Numbered from the stretch's first letter, positions 17,829-27,935 are shown. The stretch is 64,000 bases of DNA from Streptomyces puniciscabiei (GCF_006715785.1 NZ_VFNX01000001.1:496001-560000); one strand, 5' to 3'. Notes: generated from the sequence alone by a model not told the origin. Program-made: numbers and translations.

Positions 17829-18527
17829 ATGGACATCAGCACAGCAACCGTCCTGGTCACCGGAGCCAATCGCGGACTCGGCCGGGCACTGACCCAGGAA
17901 CTGCTCGCGCGTGGCGCGACCGTGTACGGGGCGGCCCGCCGACCCGACCAGATCGATCTGCCCGGCGTGAAAGCGATACAGCTCGACGTCACCGACCCCG
18001 CCTCGGTCGCCGCGGCTGCCGAGGAGGCCCGTGACATCACGGTGCTGATCAACAACGCCGGCAGTTCCACGGGCGCCGACCTGCTGACCGGCAGCTGGGA
18101 CGCCGTCCGCCTGGAAATGGAGACTCACTACCTGGGCACCCTCGGCATGATCCGGGCTTTCGCCCCCGTGATCGAGTCCCAGGGCGGAGGCGCCGTCCTC
18201 AACATCCTGTCCGTGCTGTCATGGATCAGCTTCCCCGCCGTCGGCGCCTACGCCGCCGCCAAGTCCGCGGAGTGGAGCCTGACCAACGCGGTGCGCCAGC
18301 AGCTCGCACCGCGGGGTATCACCGTGTCCGGACTCCACGTCGGCTACATGGACACCGACATGGCCCGCCATGTCGACGGGCCCAAGACCGCCCCGGCGGA
18401 CGTCGCCCGCGCGGCCGTCGACGGCATCGCCTCCGGGGCCGCCGAGATCGTCGTCGACGAGCGCAGCCGCCAGGTGCAGGCCGGCCTCCCCGGTGGCGTC
18501 GCCGCCCTTTACCCGCAGCTCGGCTGA
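17829..18527 (+). CDS. short-chain dehydrogenase/reductase
   Basis: A 232-aa classical SDR. The cofactor motif VLVTGANRGLGRAL, the NNAG motif (LINNAGSS), the catalytic Ser region (ILSVLSWIS) and YAAAKSA (Tyr-x3-Lys) are all in place. Substrate unknown. GGGAGG precedes ATG 17829. The MFS gene starts 12 bp after the stop, so the two are co-transcribed, probably under the HxlR regulator. Confidence 0.92.
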   Translation: MDISTATVLVTGANRGLGRALTQELLARGATVYGAARRPDQIDLPGVKAIQLDVTDPASVAAAAEEARDITVLINNAGSSTGADLLTGSWDAVRLEMETHYLGTLGMIRAFAPVIESQGGGAVLNILSVLSWISFPAVGAYAAAKSAEWSLTNAVRQQLAPRGITVSGLHVGYMDTDMARHVDGPKTAPADVARAAVDGIASGAAEIVVDERSRQVQAGLPGGVAALYPQLG

Positions 18528-18539
18528 GACGAGAACGCC

Positions 18540-20123
18540 ATGACTTCCACTCCTTCCCCCGCCCCGGGCCGGCTCAGGCCGACCGGCCGGCCAACCGGCC
18601 TCCGGCCCTCCCCCGACCAGCCTTCCCGGCTCGCCGCCGCCGTCACGCTCATCGCGATGTGCCTGGGCGCCATGACGACCTTTCTGCTGATCACCGCATC
18701 GGTATCGGCTCTGTCGGCCATCCAGGACGACCTGCACGTCTCCCCGACCGGCCTCGTCTGGATCCCCTCCGCCTACACCCTGCTCGTGGCCAGTCTGGTG
18801 ATGTCCGCGGGCACCATCGGCAACCTCTACGGCCGCAAGCGCACCTTCGCCACCGGTGCCGCGATCATGATCATCGGCTCGCTCATCGTCTACGCGGCGG
18901 GTTCGGTGGGAGGCGTCATCGCCGGCCAACTCGTTTCCGGCCTCGGTGGCGCGCTCATCCTGCCCAACAGCCTGGCCATCCTGGGAGTCACCTTCCCGGA
19001 CCCTCACCGCCGCACCGAAGTCGTCACCATCTGGGCCGCCTCCTCCGGCATCGGGCTTGCCGCCGGCCCTCTGATCGCGGGCACACTGCTGGACCACTTC
19101 CACTGGAACACGGTCTTCCTGTCGACCGCCGTCCTCGCCGTGGTCACCCTGGCCGCCGCCGTCCTCGTCGCCGAATCGCGCGGCCCCGAGGGCAAGTTGG
19201 ACATCCCCGGCCAGGTCCTGGCCGCCCTGGGCATCGCCGCCCTCGTCTACGCCCTCATCGAAGGCGGACACGACGGCTACACCAGTCCCCGCATCCTCAC
19301 CGCCTGGATCATCGCGGCCGCGGCCCTGACCGGTTTCGTCCTCGTCGAGCGCGCCGCCCGCACACCCATGCTGGACATCACCCTGTTCCGGTCGGCGTCC
19401 TTCAGCGCCGTCATGTTCGTCGCGGCCGTCTCCCTGTTCGGCTTCACCGGCCTGGCCATCCTGACGGTGCTCTTCTACGAACGCGTCCAGCACCTGTCCG
19501 CCCTGGCCGTCGGATGGCGGCTGCTGGCCTTCTTCGGCGTCTACGTCATCGTCAGCTACGCGACCGGACGCGTGATCCGCCGCACCGGCTTCAAGCTCCC
19601 GCTGACCCTGGGCTTCCTCATCGGAGCCGCCGCCACGGCCGGACTCACCACGCTGGATCCGACCGCCCCCTACGCCCGGGTGTGGTGGCTGTTCGCGCTC
19701 TTCGGAGCCGCAAGCGGGATGGTGGCCGCGCCCAGCACCGCCGCCGCCCTGGTCAGCGTCTCCCACGAACGCGCCGGCATGGCCTCCGGAGCCGTCAACG
19801 CCTTCCGCCAGATCGGATCCGTCACCGGCTCCTCCCTCCTCGGCGCACTCCTCGCCAGCCGGCTCCAGTCCCAACTGCCAACCCGGCTCGCCACTCATCA
19901 CGTCCCCCGAGCAGCCTGGCCCGCCGTCGAGCACGCCGTCTCCACCGGCAGCAGCGGCCACCGAGCGGCCCCGCCGAACGTGACCGCCGCCATCGGCGAC
20001 GCCTTCACCTCCGGCATCCATGTCGGCATGACCGTCATCGCCGCCGTATTCCTGTGCGCGGCCCTCGCCTCAGCTCTGCTGGTACACAACCGACCGCACC
20101 AGACCAGGGTCATGACGAACTGA
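18540..20123 (+). CDS. MFS transporter, DHA2 (EmrB/QacA-type) family
   Basis: A 527-aa drug:H+ antiporter-like membrane protein with about 14 hydrophobic helices. LHVSPTGLVWIPSAYTLLVASLVMSAGTIGNLYGRKRTF contains motif A (G-x-L-x-G-R-K-R); ILPNSLAILGVTFPDP and the AGMASGAVNAFRQIGSVTGSSLLGALL segment are typical of the DHA2 group. It directly follows the SDR gene. Export of a toxic compound handled by the SDR is an inference from context. Confidence 0.9.
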   Translation: MTSTPSPAPGRLRPTGRPTGLRPSPDQPSRLAAAVTLIAMCLGAMTTFLLITASVSALSAIQDDLHVSPTGLVWIPSAYTLLVASLVMSAGTIGNLYGRKRTFATGAAIMIIGSLIVYAAGSVGGVIAGQLVSGLGGALILPNSLAILGVTFPDPHRRTEVVTIWAASSGIGLAAGPLIAGTLLDHFHWNTVFLSTAVLAVVTLAAAVLVAESRGPEGKLDIPGQVLAALGIAALVYALIEGGHDGYTSPRILTAWIIAAAALTGFVLVERAARTPMLDITLFRSASFSAVMFVAAVSLFGFTGLAILTVLFYERVQHLSALAVGWRLLAFFGVYVIVSYATGRVIRRTGFKLPLTLGFLIGAAATAGLTTLDPTAPYARVWWLFALFGAASGMVAAPSTAAALVSVSHERAGMASGAVNAFRQIGSVTGSSLLGALLASRLQSQLPTRLATHHVPRAAWPAVEHAVSTGSSGHRAAPPNVTAAIGDAFTSGIHVGMTVIAAVFLCAALASALLVHNRPHQTRVMTN

Positions 20124-20240
20124 CGTGCGACATCCGCGAGGAACGCCGAGAACCGTGGACTCGCCTGCGCCGCAATGCCGACGAGGCAGGGATGGACGGT
20201 GCCGGGCGGCCGTAGCAGCGCGTGGCTCGCTGGGAAAGAC

Positions 20241-20716
20241 CTACCGGGCGTGCCAGTTACTGTGAGCGGCCGCGACGGGGCATGCGCAGGGCTGTGGGCC
20301 GACGAGTGGACGGCCCGCGAGGGACATGACGTGGTCGCGGCGGCTGGGCTGTGGCCGACGAAGCGCTGTGAGACCAGGGTTTGCTGATCGTCTCCCCCAC
20401 CGAGGACGGCTTTGCGGAAGAGCTTGTGGTGCAGCGAGCACAGGCACAGCACGTTGTCGATCTCGTCGGGACCATCGGACGCCCACCAGCGCACATGGGC
20501 GGCCTCCAGCCCGACCGGCACCGCGCCGACCCTGCCGTCGCAACCACAGAACGCGCACCGGTACTCGTAGGCGGTCAGCACCAGCTCCCGCATCCGCCGG
20601 TCCCGCTGCCTGCGTGCCGCCGAGAGCTGCCCGGTCTGCGCCGGCTCCAGTTCCAGGCCGACGGCTTCGCACAGTTCGCCATGAGGGGAGGGCGGGAAGT
20701 GCAGGTCGGGCAGCAA
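20241..20716 (-). pseudogene. HNH tail of a phosphorothioate-type McrA endonuclease
   Basis: RMRELVLTAYEYRCAFCGCDGRVGAVPVGLEAAHVRWWASDGPDEIDNVLCLCSLHHKLFRKAVLG is an HNH nuclease core with CxxC and His residues, closely resembling the C-terminal part of the ScoMcrA group (McrA of Streptomyces coelicolor, which cuts phosphorothioated or methylated DNA). The N-terminal sulfur-binding and SRA-like domains are missing. Near 20330 the frame changes, after which the expected VMSLAGRPLVGPQ and the C-terminal WHAR follow in a second frame. It is a remnant only. Confidence 0.8.
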
Positions 20717-21051
20717 TCACGCGATCCTGCCCCGCAGTTGCGGCCCGCGTCGCAGAGCTGCTCTCAAGTCCGGCACGAGCCGGTCAGCGACGGCGTGGGG
20801 GGAGTGCGCACCGATCGCGGGCCCGGCAGCCCCGGAAGCGGAGTGCGGGATCTCAGGGAGACCGGTGCCACCGGGCGCCGGCGCAACGCGCTGAGACTCG
20901 GCAGGAACACGTACTCGCCACCACGGGTGATGACGTAGCGCTCGACGTCGTGCAGGCGACGCCGGACGGGCGCTGGGGATCGTGAAGACGCTTGTGCCGA
21001 CGACCGCGAGAGGCCGACGTCGCCGCCGGCGGCTGCGATGCGGCAGTGCGC
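20717..21051. other. no intact gene; remnant on the minus strand
   Basis: A minus-strand frame reads RRRLHDVERYVITRGGEYVFLPSLSALRR, which looks like a genuine C-terminal protein segment, but I cannot assign it to a family and it lacks a start and a body. Confidence 0.35.
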
Positions 21052-22107
21052 TCATCCAGCGCCGAGCGTGGCGGCCTGTGCGGTCGCTCGGCTGGCGGGG
21101 TGACGTGCACGCCACACAAGGAAGACCGACGAGGCGACCAGGCACCACACGGCGAGCACCACATACGGCTCGACGTGCTGGTTGTGCGGGAAGTAGATGG
21201 CGTTGCGCTGGGCGTTCACCGACGCGCCCGGCGGCAGGAACCGCCCCAGAAAGCCCAGGACCGGAGGGAGCAGCGGCCAGGCCACCGCACCCCCGGACGA
21301 GGGGTTGCCGAGGATGACCAGCAACAGCCACGTCGGCAGCATCGCCCAGCGGCCCAGGAACGTGTGGAACGCGGTGAAGATCATGCCCGCCGTGATCATG
21401 GTGAAAGTGCAGATTCCCCATGACTGGACGAACGGCAGCCGCACCACACCGAGCACCCAGTCGGCCATGACGCAGATCCACAGGCCACCCAGCACGGAAT
21501 AGCCGGCCGTAGCGGCGATACGCTCGGCGGGGCGCAGCGCCTGAGCATGCACTCCGAGCTGGATGGCACCGACGAAACCGAGGATGGTCGACCCCAGGGC
21601 GATGTAGAAGAGAGCCAGCCCCTGCGGGTCCGTGGCCGGAAGCGGTTTGACGTCCCTGACCTGCACCGGGATGCCGAGGGACCGGCCCACCGCCGGGGCA
21701 CTCTGGCCGAGAACCCGGGCGACCGACGCCCCCGCCGCGCTCGCCACATCGACCTCCACCCCGGCCGGTCGACGCTGCAGGATCGCGAACTCCCGCTGGG
21801 CGTCGACCGCGGCGAGGGCACTGCCGTAGTCAGGGTACGGATGAAGGACCAGCGACGTGCGGAGCGTGGTCTCCAGCGCGTTGGTGAACCGGCCGCCCGC
21901 GACCGACTTTCCCGTCACCGCGACGGGGATGCGATGCGGTACGGGATTGGCCATGGCCCAGCAGTAGGCGCCGACGAAGAGCCCGGCCAGGGCCGCGATG
22001 ATCAGCGAGATCACCACCGCCGGCAGGAAACGCGACGACGTCAGTCGCGGCCATCTGCCGTGTCGGGGCGGCTGAGGCGGCGCCGCCGCAGACCACCGCT
22101 CTCCCAT
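21052..22107 (-). CDS. ABC-2/YhgE-like multi-pass membrane protein
   Basis: A 351-aa membrane protein: one helix near the N-terminus (FLPAVVISLIIAALAGLFVGAYCWAMA), an extracellular domain of about 130 residues, then five or six helices (LALFYIALGSTILGFVGAIQLG ... VVLAVWCLVASSVFLVW). The VPHRIPVAVTGKSVAGGRFTNALE and ASGNPSSGG-like (LGNPSSGGAVAWPLLPP) motifs are those of the YhgE/Pip and DUF3533 permeases. ATG 22107 starts the conserved part. Function in the family is poorly known; some members take part in export or phage infection. Confidence 0.75.
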   Translation of the reverse strand: MGERWSAAAPPQPPRHGRWPRLTSSRFLPAVVISLIIAALAGLFVGAYCWAMANPVPHRIPVAVTGKSVAGGRFTNALETTLRTSLVLHPYPDYGSALAAVDAQREFAILQRRPAGVEVDVASAAGASVARVLGQSAPAVGRSLGIPVQVRDVKPLPATDPQGLALFYIALGSTILGFVGAIQLGVHAQALRPAERIAATAGYSVLGGLWICVMADWVLGVVRLPFVQSWGICTFTMITAGMIFTAFHTFLGRWAMLPTWLLLVILGNPSSGGAVAWPLLPPVLGFLGRFLPPGASVNAQRNAIYFPHNQHVEPYVVLAVWCLVASSVFLVWRARHPASRATAQAATLGAG

Positions 22108-23205
22108 GGCCGTGATCGTACGGTGGGCGCCGGGCGAGACCCGGCTGCCGCACCGCACGCGTCACCGGCATGCCGCAACGCGAGCGAGCGCCGGCTCACC
22201 ATGGTGCAGCGGTGCGCAGCATTGCCCCCGTCCGCTCAGCTCACGGGTCCACAGACCCCTCGCCATGCGGTGCGGAGTGAGCGTGCCAGTGCCTGGCGGC
22301 AGGCGCCGGCCAGGCGGAGCGGTGTCCGTGGCGCCGCGGAGGTGATTCAAAGCAAACGAGCTGTCCAGGAGGTCCCACCCACATGCGCGGCGCCCCGTCG
22401 TCTTGGCCGTAGCCTGATATGGGCTTCCGCCTCGGGCGTGACGGCCTGATCCGCGGGCGCTGAGAGCGGTCCAGCAGGCCGGACACGCCCCTCCTGCTCG
22501 AACCCGCCGCCAAGTGTGCAAGTCGTAGCGAGAAGCGTCGTCCTGGATCTCGGCGGCGTTTTTGCCGTGACCGTCAGGCTGCCTGGTAACGGCCGGGGGG
22601 CGCGGCCGCCGGAGTCGACGCCCTGACGGGTGCGACACATGGGTCAAGGGCTCAGGACGGGTCCTCCGCATCGGCTTTGAGCCGGAGTCGAGTCGACGGC
22701 GGCCGTCGGGGGGCGGCACGTGGTGTGCGGTCGGTGGAGATGGTGGGCGCCGTAGCGTTCGATGGCCAGGGGCGCGGCGTCGTCTCCCGGTTCGTGGCCG
22801 ACGTGCTCCAGCAGATCGCGGTGGATGTGGCGGAGCAGGGCCTCGGGTCCGGACGTGGGCGCGGAGGCGGCGCGCTCGGGGAGTGGAGGTGCTCCGTGTG
22901 GAGTGGTCGCTGAACCTGACACGGGAGCCTTGCGGCCGGGCGTCGTCTCACATGCGTCGTCGTGGCATTCGATGCACGCTGGCTATGGAGAGGCTTCTTG
23001 TGTGGGCAATCTTCGTACGCGACGACCCTGCCGTCCCGGCGCGGCCCGAAAGAAGGTGGGGATCGAGGACCGGCCTTCTGGTCATGAGTCGCCATGGGTG
23101 AGAGTCGCGCGTGCACCTGGGGGCGCCAGGACGCGGTCCGGCTCAAAGCCTCCCATCGCCGGGTCGACCCTCACCGATCGGCAGGCGGCAGAGGGAAGGA
23201 GCGCG
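22108..23205. other. 1.1 kb without a recognisable gene
   Basis: Several long frames exist on both strands, but they have mixed codon preference and no family similarity. No tRNA, phage integrase or insertion-sequence end is visible. Confidence 0.4.
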
Positions 23206-23406
23206 ATGGAGGCCACCTACATCGCCGCCTGGACCGTCTCCGGGGCCTTCGTTCCCGTCCTGTCGGGCAACGGCGGCACCACACTGACCAACATGCTGTC
23301 GGCCGCCTCCTTGGCCTCCTGGCCGGGCTTCCCGGGGATGCGGCCTCCAGCAGCCCGGCGGTCACGGACGGGCGCGATGTCTGAAGCACTGCGGGAGCAC
23401 TCGTGA
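23206..23406 (+). CDS. hypothetical small hydrophobic protein
   Basis: A 66-aa frame with AAGGAG well placed before ATG 23206 and a moderately hydrophobic first half (MEATYIAAWTVSGAFVPVLSG). No family recognised. It may be the 5' stub of a lost membrane protein. Confidence 0.3.
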   Translation: MEATYIAAWTVSGAFVPVLSGNGGTTLTNMLSAASLASWPGFPGMRPPAARRSRTGAMSEALREHS

Positions 23407-23622
23407 TCGCACTGGCGAACGACCGGGTCGAAGTCCTCACCGACCAGCGCACCCGGCAGGTCGAGCATGCTGCGCGGCAACCCGTCCAGCGGTGAGGAGG
23501 TGCCGGCCCGGTCCGGCGGGGCTGCCCCCACAGGATCAACGCCTGGTTGCCTGCGGCAGCTCGACGAGGTGCTGGATCAGTCCTCAGGACAACCTAGGCA
23601 AGACCACAGCGCGGGAGGAATC

Positions 23623-24380
23623 ATGACGGTTGAGCCGACTGCGGGTTCGGAACCCGCGACCAGGCCCTGCACGGGCAGACCCTCGTCGTCATCGGCGGGA
23701 GCGCGGGCATCGGGCTGGCGACCGCACGGCTCGCCCGTACCCAGGGCGCCGGCGTGGTCCTCACCGGACGGGACCCCGAACGCCTGCACACCGCCGCCAA
23801 GGAGGCCGACGCCCTCAGCACCGCCGCCTTCGACGCCCATGACCCGGAGCAACTCGAACGGTTCTTCCAGCAGCTGCCGGGGCCGCTCGATCACGTGATG
23901 ATCACCGCGGGCGGCCCGTCCTACGGCCGTCTTCTCGACATGGACGCCGCCCAGGCGCGCCGGGCCATCAGCGACCACATGGTGCTCGCCCTCGAGGTCG
24001 CACGCCACTGCGCCGGCACCGTACGGCCGGGCGGCACGCTGCTGCTCATGGGCGGCACGGGAGCCCGCCGCGTCCGGGCCGCCCTCGGTGTCGCCCCCGC
24101 GGTCACCGCCGCGGCGCCCGCGTTCACGGCCAGTCTCGCCCTCGAGCTCGCACCGGTCCGCGTGAACCTGATCGCCGCCGGCTTCGTGGACACGCCATTG
24201 TCGGCGCGGCTGCTCGGCGACGCACTCGACGCCCGCCGCGAGGAGCTGCGCGCCATGCTGCCGATCGGCCGCGTAGTCGTACCCGAGGACGTGGCGGCTC
24301 TCGCCGTGCACATCATGACCAACACCGCCCTCACCGGTGCGACCTTCGACGTCGACGGAGGCCAGCAACTCGTCGGCTGA
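23623..24380 (+). pseudogene. short-chain dehydrogenase with N-terminal frameshift
   Basis: An SDR of about 252 aa. TLVVIGGSAGIGLATARL is the cofactor motif, DHVMITAGGPS the NAG equivalent, and the C-terminal VNLIAAGFVDTPLS and GATFDVDGGQQLV are typical. The catalytic Tyr-x3-Lys is absent (APAVTAAAPAF at that place), so it is an atypical SDR. The best start, ATG 23623 with GAGGA, is in another frame from GFGTRDQALHGQT onwards; one missing base between about 23633 and 23642 would explain this. Otherwise translation could start only at GTG 23754, which removes the cofactor loop. Confidence 0.8.
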
Positions 24381-24918
24381 GCCGCACGTCGTTGGCGGTC
24401 ATTCGCCACGCATCGCGATGGCCCGGATTTGTGTGCTCCGCACTTGTCTGCGGGACGGGACCAACAACGTCATCAGTGCCGCGAGTACTTCCTGGGGCCG
24501 GCCACCCAGTGGCCGGTGCCAGGAATGACTACCCTCCGCACCGTCGTGGGCGACGAGTAAGCGGCCGTCCTCGTCGCAGCGGTCGGGTGCCACCGATGCC
24601 GGTGGCGCCCGCCCGCACCACTCATCCTGGCCTATCGCGATGGCGGCGTCGGGCATCTCAGGCGGGCTCACCGGTGAAGAGAGCGTGCGTCGGCACGTAG
24701 TGCCGCGGCTCTGTGTGCAGCGGTGGTGAACGGCGTTGTCCGGTGAGCGGCACACGGGGGGCATGTGTCTTTATGAAACATTCTGCCTACTTATGATGAA
24801 ATAGTCAGATGTAATCCTTTCATCGTCAAGCCCCCTCTCAGGATTGATTGAACGATCGCGGCGGCGTCCGGCGCCCTCTTGCCGCTGCGGCCTGACGAGG
24901 GCGCCGTGCCCCTCGGCT
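24381..24918. other. no gene; AT-rich island
   Basis: The region downstream of both the SDR and the P450 genes. Positions 24770-24850 are markedly AT-rich for this genome, with no clear hairpin. No frame resembles a known protein. Confidence 0.4.
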
Positions 24919-26103
24919 TCATAGGTGGATGGGCAGGTGGCGGGGTCCGCGGAGCATCGCGTTCTGCCGGTACCGGGGCGGGTCTTCCACCAGGCGAGCG
25001 CTGCCGAGATGGGGAAGCAGCGCGCCGAGCGCGGCGTAAGCCTCGACGCGGGCCAGGGGTCCGCCGTAGCAGGCGTGGATGCCGCTGCCGAAGCCGAGGT
25101 GCTGGTTGTCCGGGCGGGCGGGGTCGAACCGGTCGGGATCGCGGAACCGCATCGGGTCGCGGTTGCCCGAGGCCAGCACCAGAATGACGGACGCGCCTGC
25201 GGGGACGAGGGTGCCGGCGATGTCGATGTCGGCGTGCGGGATGCGCTCGCGCATGTGGACCGGGGGCTCGTAGCGCAGCAGTTCCTCCACCGCACGCGGC
25301 AGCAGCTCCGGTTCCCGGCGCAGCCGGTCCAACTGCTCGGGCCGGCGCAGGAAGGTGAGGGCACCGTTGGCGATCAGGTTGACCGTGGTCTCATGTCCGG
25401 CGATGAGGAGCAGTACGGCGGTTTCCGCGAGTTCCTCGTCGGTGAGCCGCAGGGACGGGTCCGGCTCGTTGACGAAGGCGGAGAGCATGTCGTCGCCCGG
25501 CTTGCCACGGCGCTGCTCGGCCAGGTTCAGCAGGTAGCCGCCCATCTCCATCCGTGCCTGGTCGCCGGCCTTGTCCGGCTCGGCGGTGTCCTCGTCGGGC
25601 CTGACGTCGGCGGCTGCGACGATCGCGTCGGACCAGGCCCGGAAGAGCGGCTCGTCCTCGTGCGGCACGCCGAGCAGGCGGCAGATCACGGTGACAGGCA
25701 GCGGGTAGGCGAAGTCGTCGACGATGTCGACCTGCCGGCCCGCCTCGAAGGGCTCCAGCAGTTCCTTGGTGATCCGGTCGATCTCGGCGCGCATGCCGTC
25801 GACCCGGCCAGGGCTGTGCGGAGGCCCGAAGGGCCGCATGGCGAGCGTGCGCAGCCTGTGGTGCTCGGGGTCGTCGAGCCGCAGGAACGGCGGCTTGTGG
25901 GTCACCTCGCCGCGGGTACGGGGATCGGCACTCATCCGTGGGTCGTGGAGCAGAGCGGCGATGTCGTGGTAGGTGCCGATCAGGTAGCTGCCGTCGGCCT
26001 GCGGCACCACAGGACCGGCCTCGCGGAGTTCCGCGTACAGCGGATAGGGGTTGGGGCGGCTGGCGTAGTCGGTGATCCGTGCCAGCAAGGTCGCGGAGTC
26101 CAT
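24919..26103 (-). CDS. cytochrome P450 (class I, bacterial)
   Basis: A 394-aa soluble P450. The I-helix has AGHETT (oxygen activation), the K-helix EELLR, and the heme loop FGSGIHACYGGPLAR with the Cys ligand. Length and layout match Streptomyces CYP105/CYP107-like enzymes; the exact family needs comparison. GAGGAG precedes ATG 26103. It is the last gene of a ferredoxin / ferredoxin reductase / P450 operon, so its electron partners are encoded with it. Confidence 0.95.
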   Translation of the reverse strand: MDSATLLARITDYASRPNPYPLYAELREAGPVVPQADGSYLIGTYHDIAALLHDPRMSADPRTRGEVTHKPPFLRLDDPEHHRLRTLAMRPFGPPHSPGRVDGMRAEIDRITKELLEPFEAGRQVDIVDDFAYPLPVTVICRLLGVPHEDEPLFRAWSDAIVAAADVRPDEDTAEPDKAGDQARMEMGGYLLNLAEQRRGKPGDDMLSAFVNEPDPSLRLTDEELAETAVLLLIAGHETTVNLIANGALTFLRRPEQLDRLRREPELLPRAVEELLRYEPPVHMRERIPHADIDIAGTLVPAGASVILVLASGNRDPMRFRDPDRFDPARPDNQHLGFGSGIHACYGGPLARVEAYAALGALLPHLGSARLVEDPPRYRQNAMLRGPRHLPIHL

Positions 26104-26133
26104 GGTGGCTCCTCGTAGAGGGCGGGAGGTGGG

Positions 26134-27489
26134 CTACACCACCGTCAGCCGGCGGTCGGGAAGGTGACCGGTGAGTGCGACGGTCGGGCCGTGGGACAGC
26201 ACGGAGGGGTCCGGTACGGCGGAGGGGATCGTGATGTCGGCGGCGATCGCACGGTCCTGCGCACCGGGCGGGGGCGGGAAGGGAGCGCCGGTCTCGATCA
26301 GGTGCCGGTAGTAGTCGAGCGCCTTGGCCATGTCGACGGTGACGGCGGCGGTGACCCGGCCCTGGTAGCCGTAGACCATCGCGAGCCGGCGTGCCTCCAG
26401 GGAGCCCTGGGCGATGACCACGTGGTCGGAGTAGGTGGGGACGCCCACCGACTTGATGTTGAGTCCGAACTGGGTCGACCAGAAGACCGGGATGGCCAGG
26501 TGCGGGCGCTGCAGCGGACCCGGGTTGACCATGTTGTGGGCCGCGACCGCGGCCTGCTCGACCGCGTTTCCCCAGTGTTCCAGGGACAGCATCTGGTAGC
26601 CGAACAGCGGGTGGGGGAAGCGGGAGACGTCGCCGGCCACGAAGACGTCGTCGGTGACGATCCCGTACATGTTGAAGGCCCGGCAGCCTGCGTCGCAGGC
26701 GATGCCGCGTGGGCCCGCCGCCAGCCCGGACTCCGCCAGCCACTCCACGTTGCGGATCGCGCCCAGCGCCACGACGCACACGTCCGCCTCGACGCGGCTG
26801 CCGTCGGACAGCTGCGCGCCGGTGAAGGCGCCGTTACCGTTCAGGGCGGTGACTGTCACTCCGGTGCGCAGGTCCACGCCGTGGTTGCGCTGCATGACGG
26901 CGGCGAGCTTGGACAGGGTGCCGCCGAGCGCACCTACCAGGGGTGCGGGGCCGCGTTCGGCGACGGTCACCTCAAGGCCCAGTTCCCGGCAGGCGGAGGC
27001 GATCTCGGAGCCGGTGAAGCCGCCGCCGATCACCAGTACCCGCTCTGGTCTCGCGGCCAGCCGCTCGGCCAGTCCCGCGCCGTCCTCGCGCGTGCGCAGG
27101 GTGAACACCCCGTCCAGCGCGCCTTCCTCCGGGTTGGGCCAGGGCCGTGCCCGGGTGCCGGTGGCGATCAGCAGCCGGTCGTACGGCAGCGACTCGCCGT
27201 CTTCCAGCAGGACCCGTTTCGCCAGCAGGTCCACGCCGGTGGCGCGCACGCCGAGGCGCCACTCGGCGTCCGGGTCCCGCCGCATCGGCAGCTCGAGGGT
27301 GTGCGCCGTCGCCTGGCCCAGCAGCACCTGCTTGGACAGCGGCGGCCGGTCGTAGGGCGCATGGGGCTCGTCCCCGACCACGGTCAGAGACCCGGTGAAG
27401 CCCTCCTCGCGCAGCGCCTCCGCGGCTCTCAGCCCGGCCAGCGACGCGCCGACGATGACGATACGGCCGTCTTTCGGGTCACCGGGCAC
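26134..27489 (-). CDS. FAD-dependent ferredoxin reductase
   Basis: A 451-aa pyridine-nucleotide-disulfide-type reductase. FAD motif IVIVGASLAGLRAAEALREEGFTGSLTVVGDE; PYDRPPLSK is the signature of oxygenase-coupled reductases; the NAD(P)H motif is VLVIGGGFTGSEIASACRELG; DVFVAGDVSRF is the second FAD motif. It passes electrons from NAD(P)H to the adjacent ferredoxin for the P450. Its start overlaps the ferredoxin stop by 11 bp (27479-27489), and the P450 gene starts 30 bp after its stop. Confidence 0.94.
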   Translation of the reverse strand: MPGDPKDGRIVIVGASLAGLRAAEALREEGFTGSLTVVGDEPHAPYDRPPLSKQVLLGQATAHTLELPMRRDPDAEWRLGVRATGVDLLAKRVLLEDGESLPYDRLLIATGTRARPWPNPEEGALDGVFTLRTREDGAGLAERLAARPERVLVIGGGFTGSEIASACRELGLEVTVAERGPAPLVGALGGTLSKLAAVMQRNHGVDLRTGVTVTALNGNGAFTGAQLSDGSRVEADVCVVALGAIRNVEWLAESGLAAGPRGIACDAGCRAFNMYGIVTDDVFVAGDVSRFPHPLFGYQMLSLEHWGNAVEQAAVAAHNMVNPGPLQRPHLAIPVFWSTQFGLNIKSVGVPTYSDHVVIAQGSLEARRLAMVYGYQGRVTAAVTVDMAKALDYYRHLIETGAPFPPPPGAQDRAIAADITIPSAVPDPSVLSHGPTVALTGHLPDRRLTVV

Positions 27490-27715
27490 CGGTGCTCACC
27501 TCTTCCCCGAGGAGGATCGCCTGCACCGGGCACGCCGCCGCGGCCTGGCGTACCCGCTCCACCTGGTCGTCCGGGACGGCCGTGGCGTACAGCAGCCCCT
27601 CTTCCCCGTGCAGCTCGAACACCTCCGGGGCGAGGAACACGCACTGTGCATAGCCCTGGCAGCGTGTGAGGTCGACAACGGTCCGCATCTCCACCACTTC
27701 TTCCTCCGTTGTCAC
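27479..27715 (-). CDS. [3Fe-4S] ferredoxin
   Basis: A 78-aa ferredoxin. CQGYAQC and later CPVQAI give a C-x5-C...C-P pattern lacking the fourth Cys, which is the 3Fe-4S type used by Streptomyces P450s. GTG 27715 has a strong GGAGGGG site; the alternative ATG 27688 also has a GGAG nearby. First gene of the P450 operon. Confidence 0.92.
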   Translation of the reverse strand: MTTEEEVVEMRTVVDLTRCQGYAQCVFLAPEVFELHGEEGLLYATAVPDDQVERVRQAAAACPVQAILLGEEVSTGAR

Positions 27716-27935
27716 ACCCCCCTCCTCTCCAGCATGGGGCCAGACCCGGGTGCCTGCATGCCTTGCGATCGAGAGCGGGGATTCGGGCCAGCACGATGAG
27801 AGAGAAATGGATGAACTCCCGGTAACCACCCTCCAGTTGTTCATCAGCCTTCAGCGGTGACACCTCACCGAAGCAGGGGTGCACCCTGCGGTCAGCTCGT
27901 GCAGGTGACCCGAGTCACTGTCGCCGCCCCACCAT
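27716..27935. other. upstream region of ferredoxin operon
   Basis: The region holds a GATGAAC/TTCATC inverted pair around 27800-27845. This could be a hairpin or operator. It lies between the ferredoxin start and the CCATAC operators of the next gene. Confidence 0.35.

Noticed and set aside
22652..23146. Possible gene on the minus strand in the 22.1-23.2 kb gap
   Set aside because: No start signal, no family similarity and poor codon preference.
24399..24764. 121-codon minus-strand frame downstream of the P450
   Set aside because: A segment such as DEDGRLLVAHDGAEG looks protein-like, but I see no family and no ribosome binding site.
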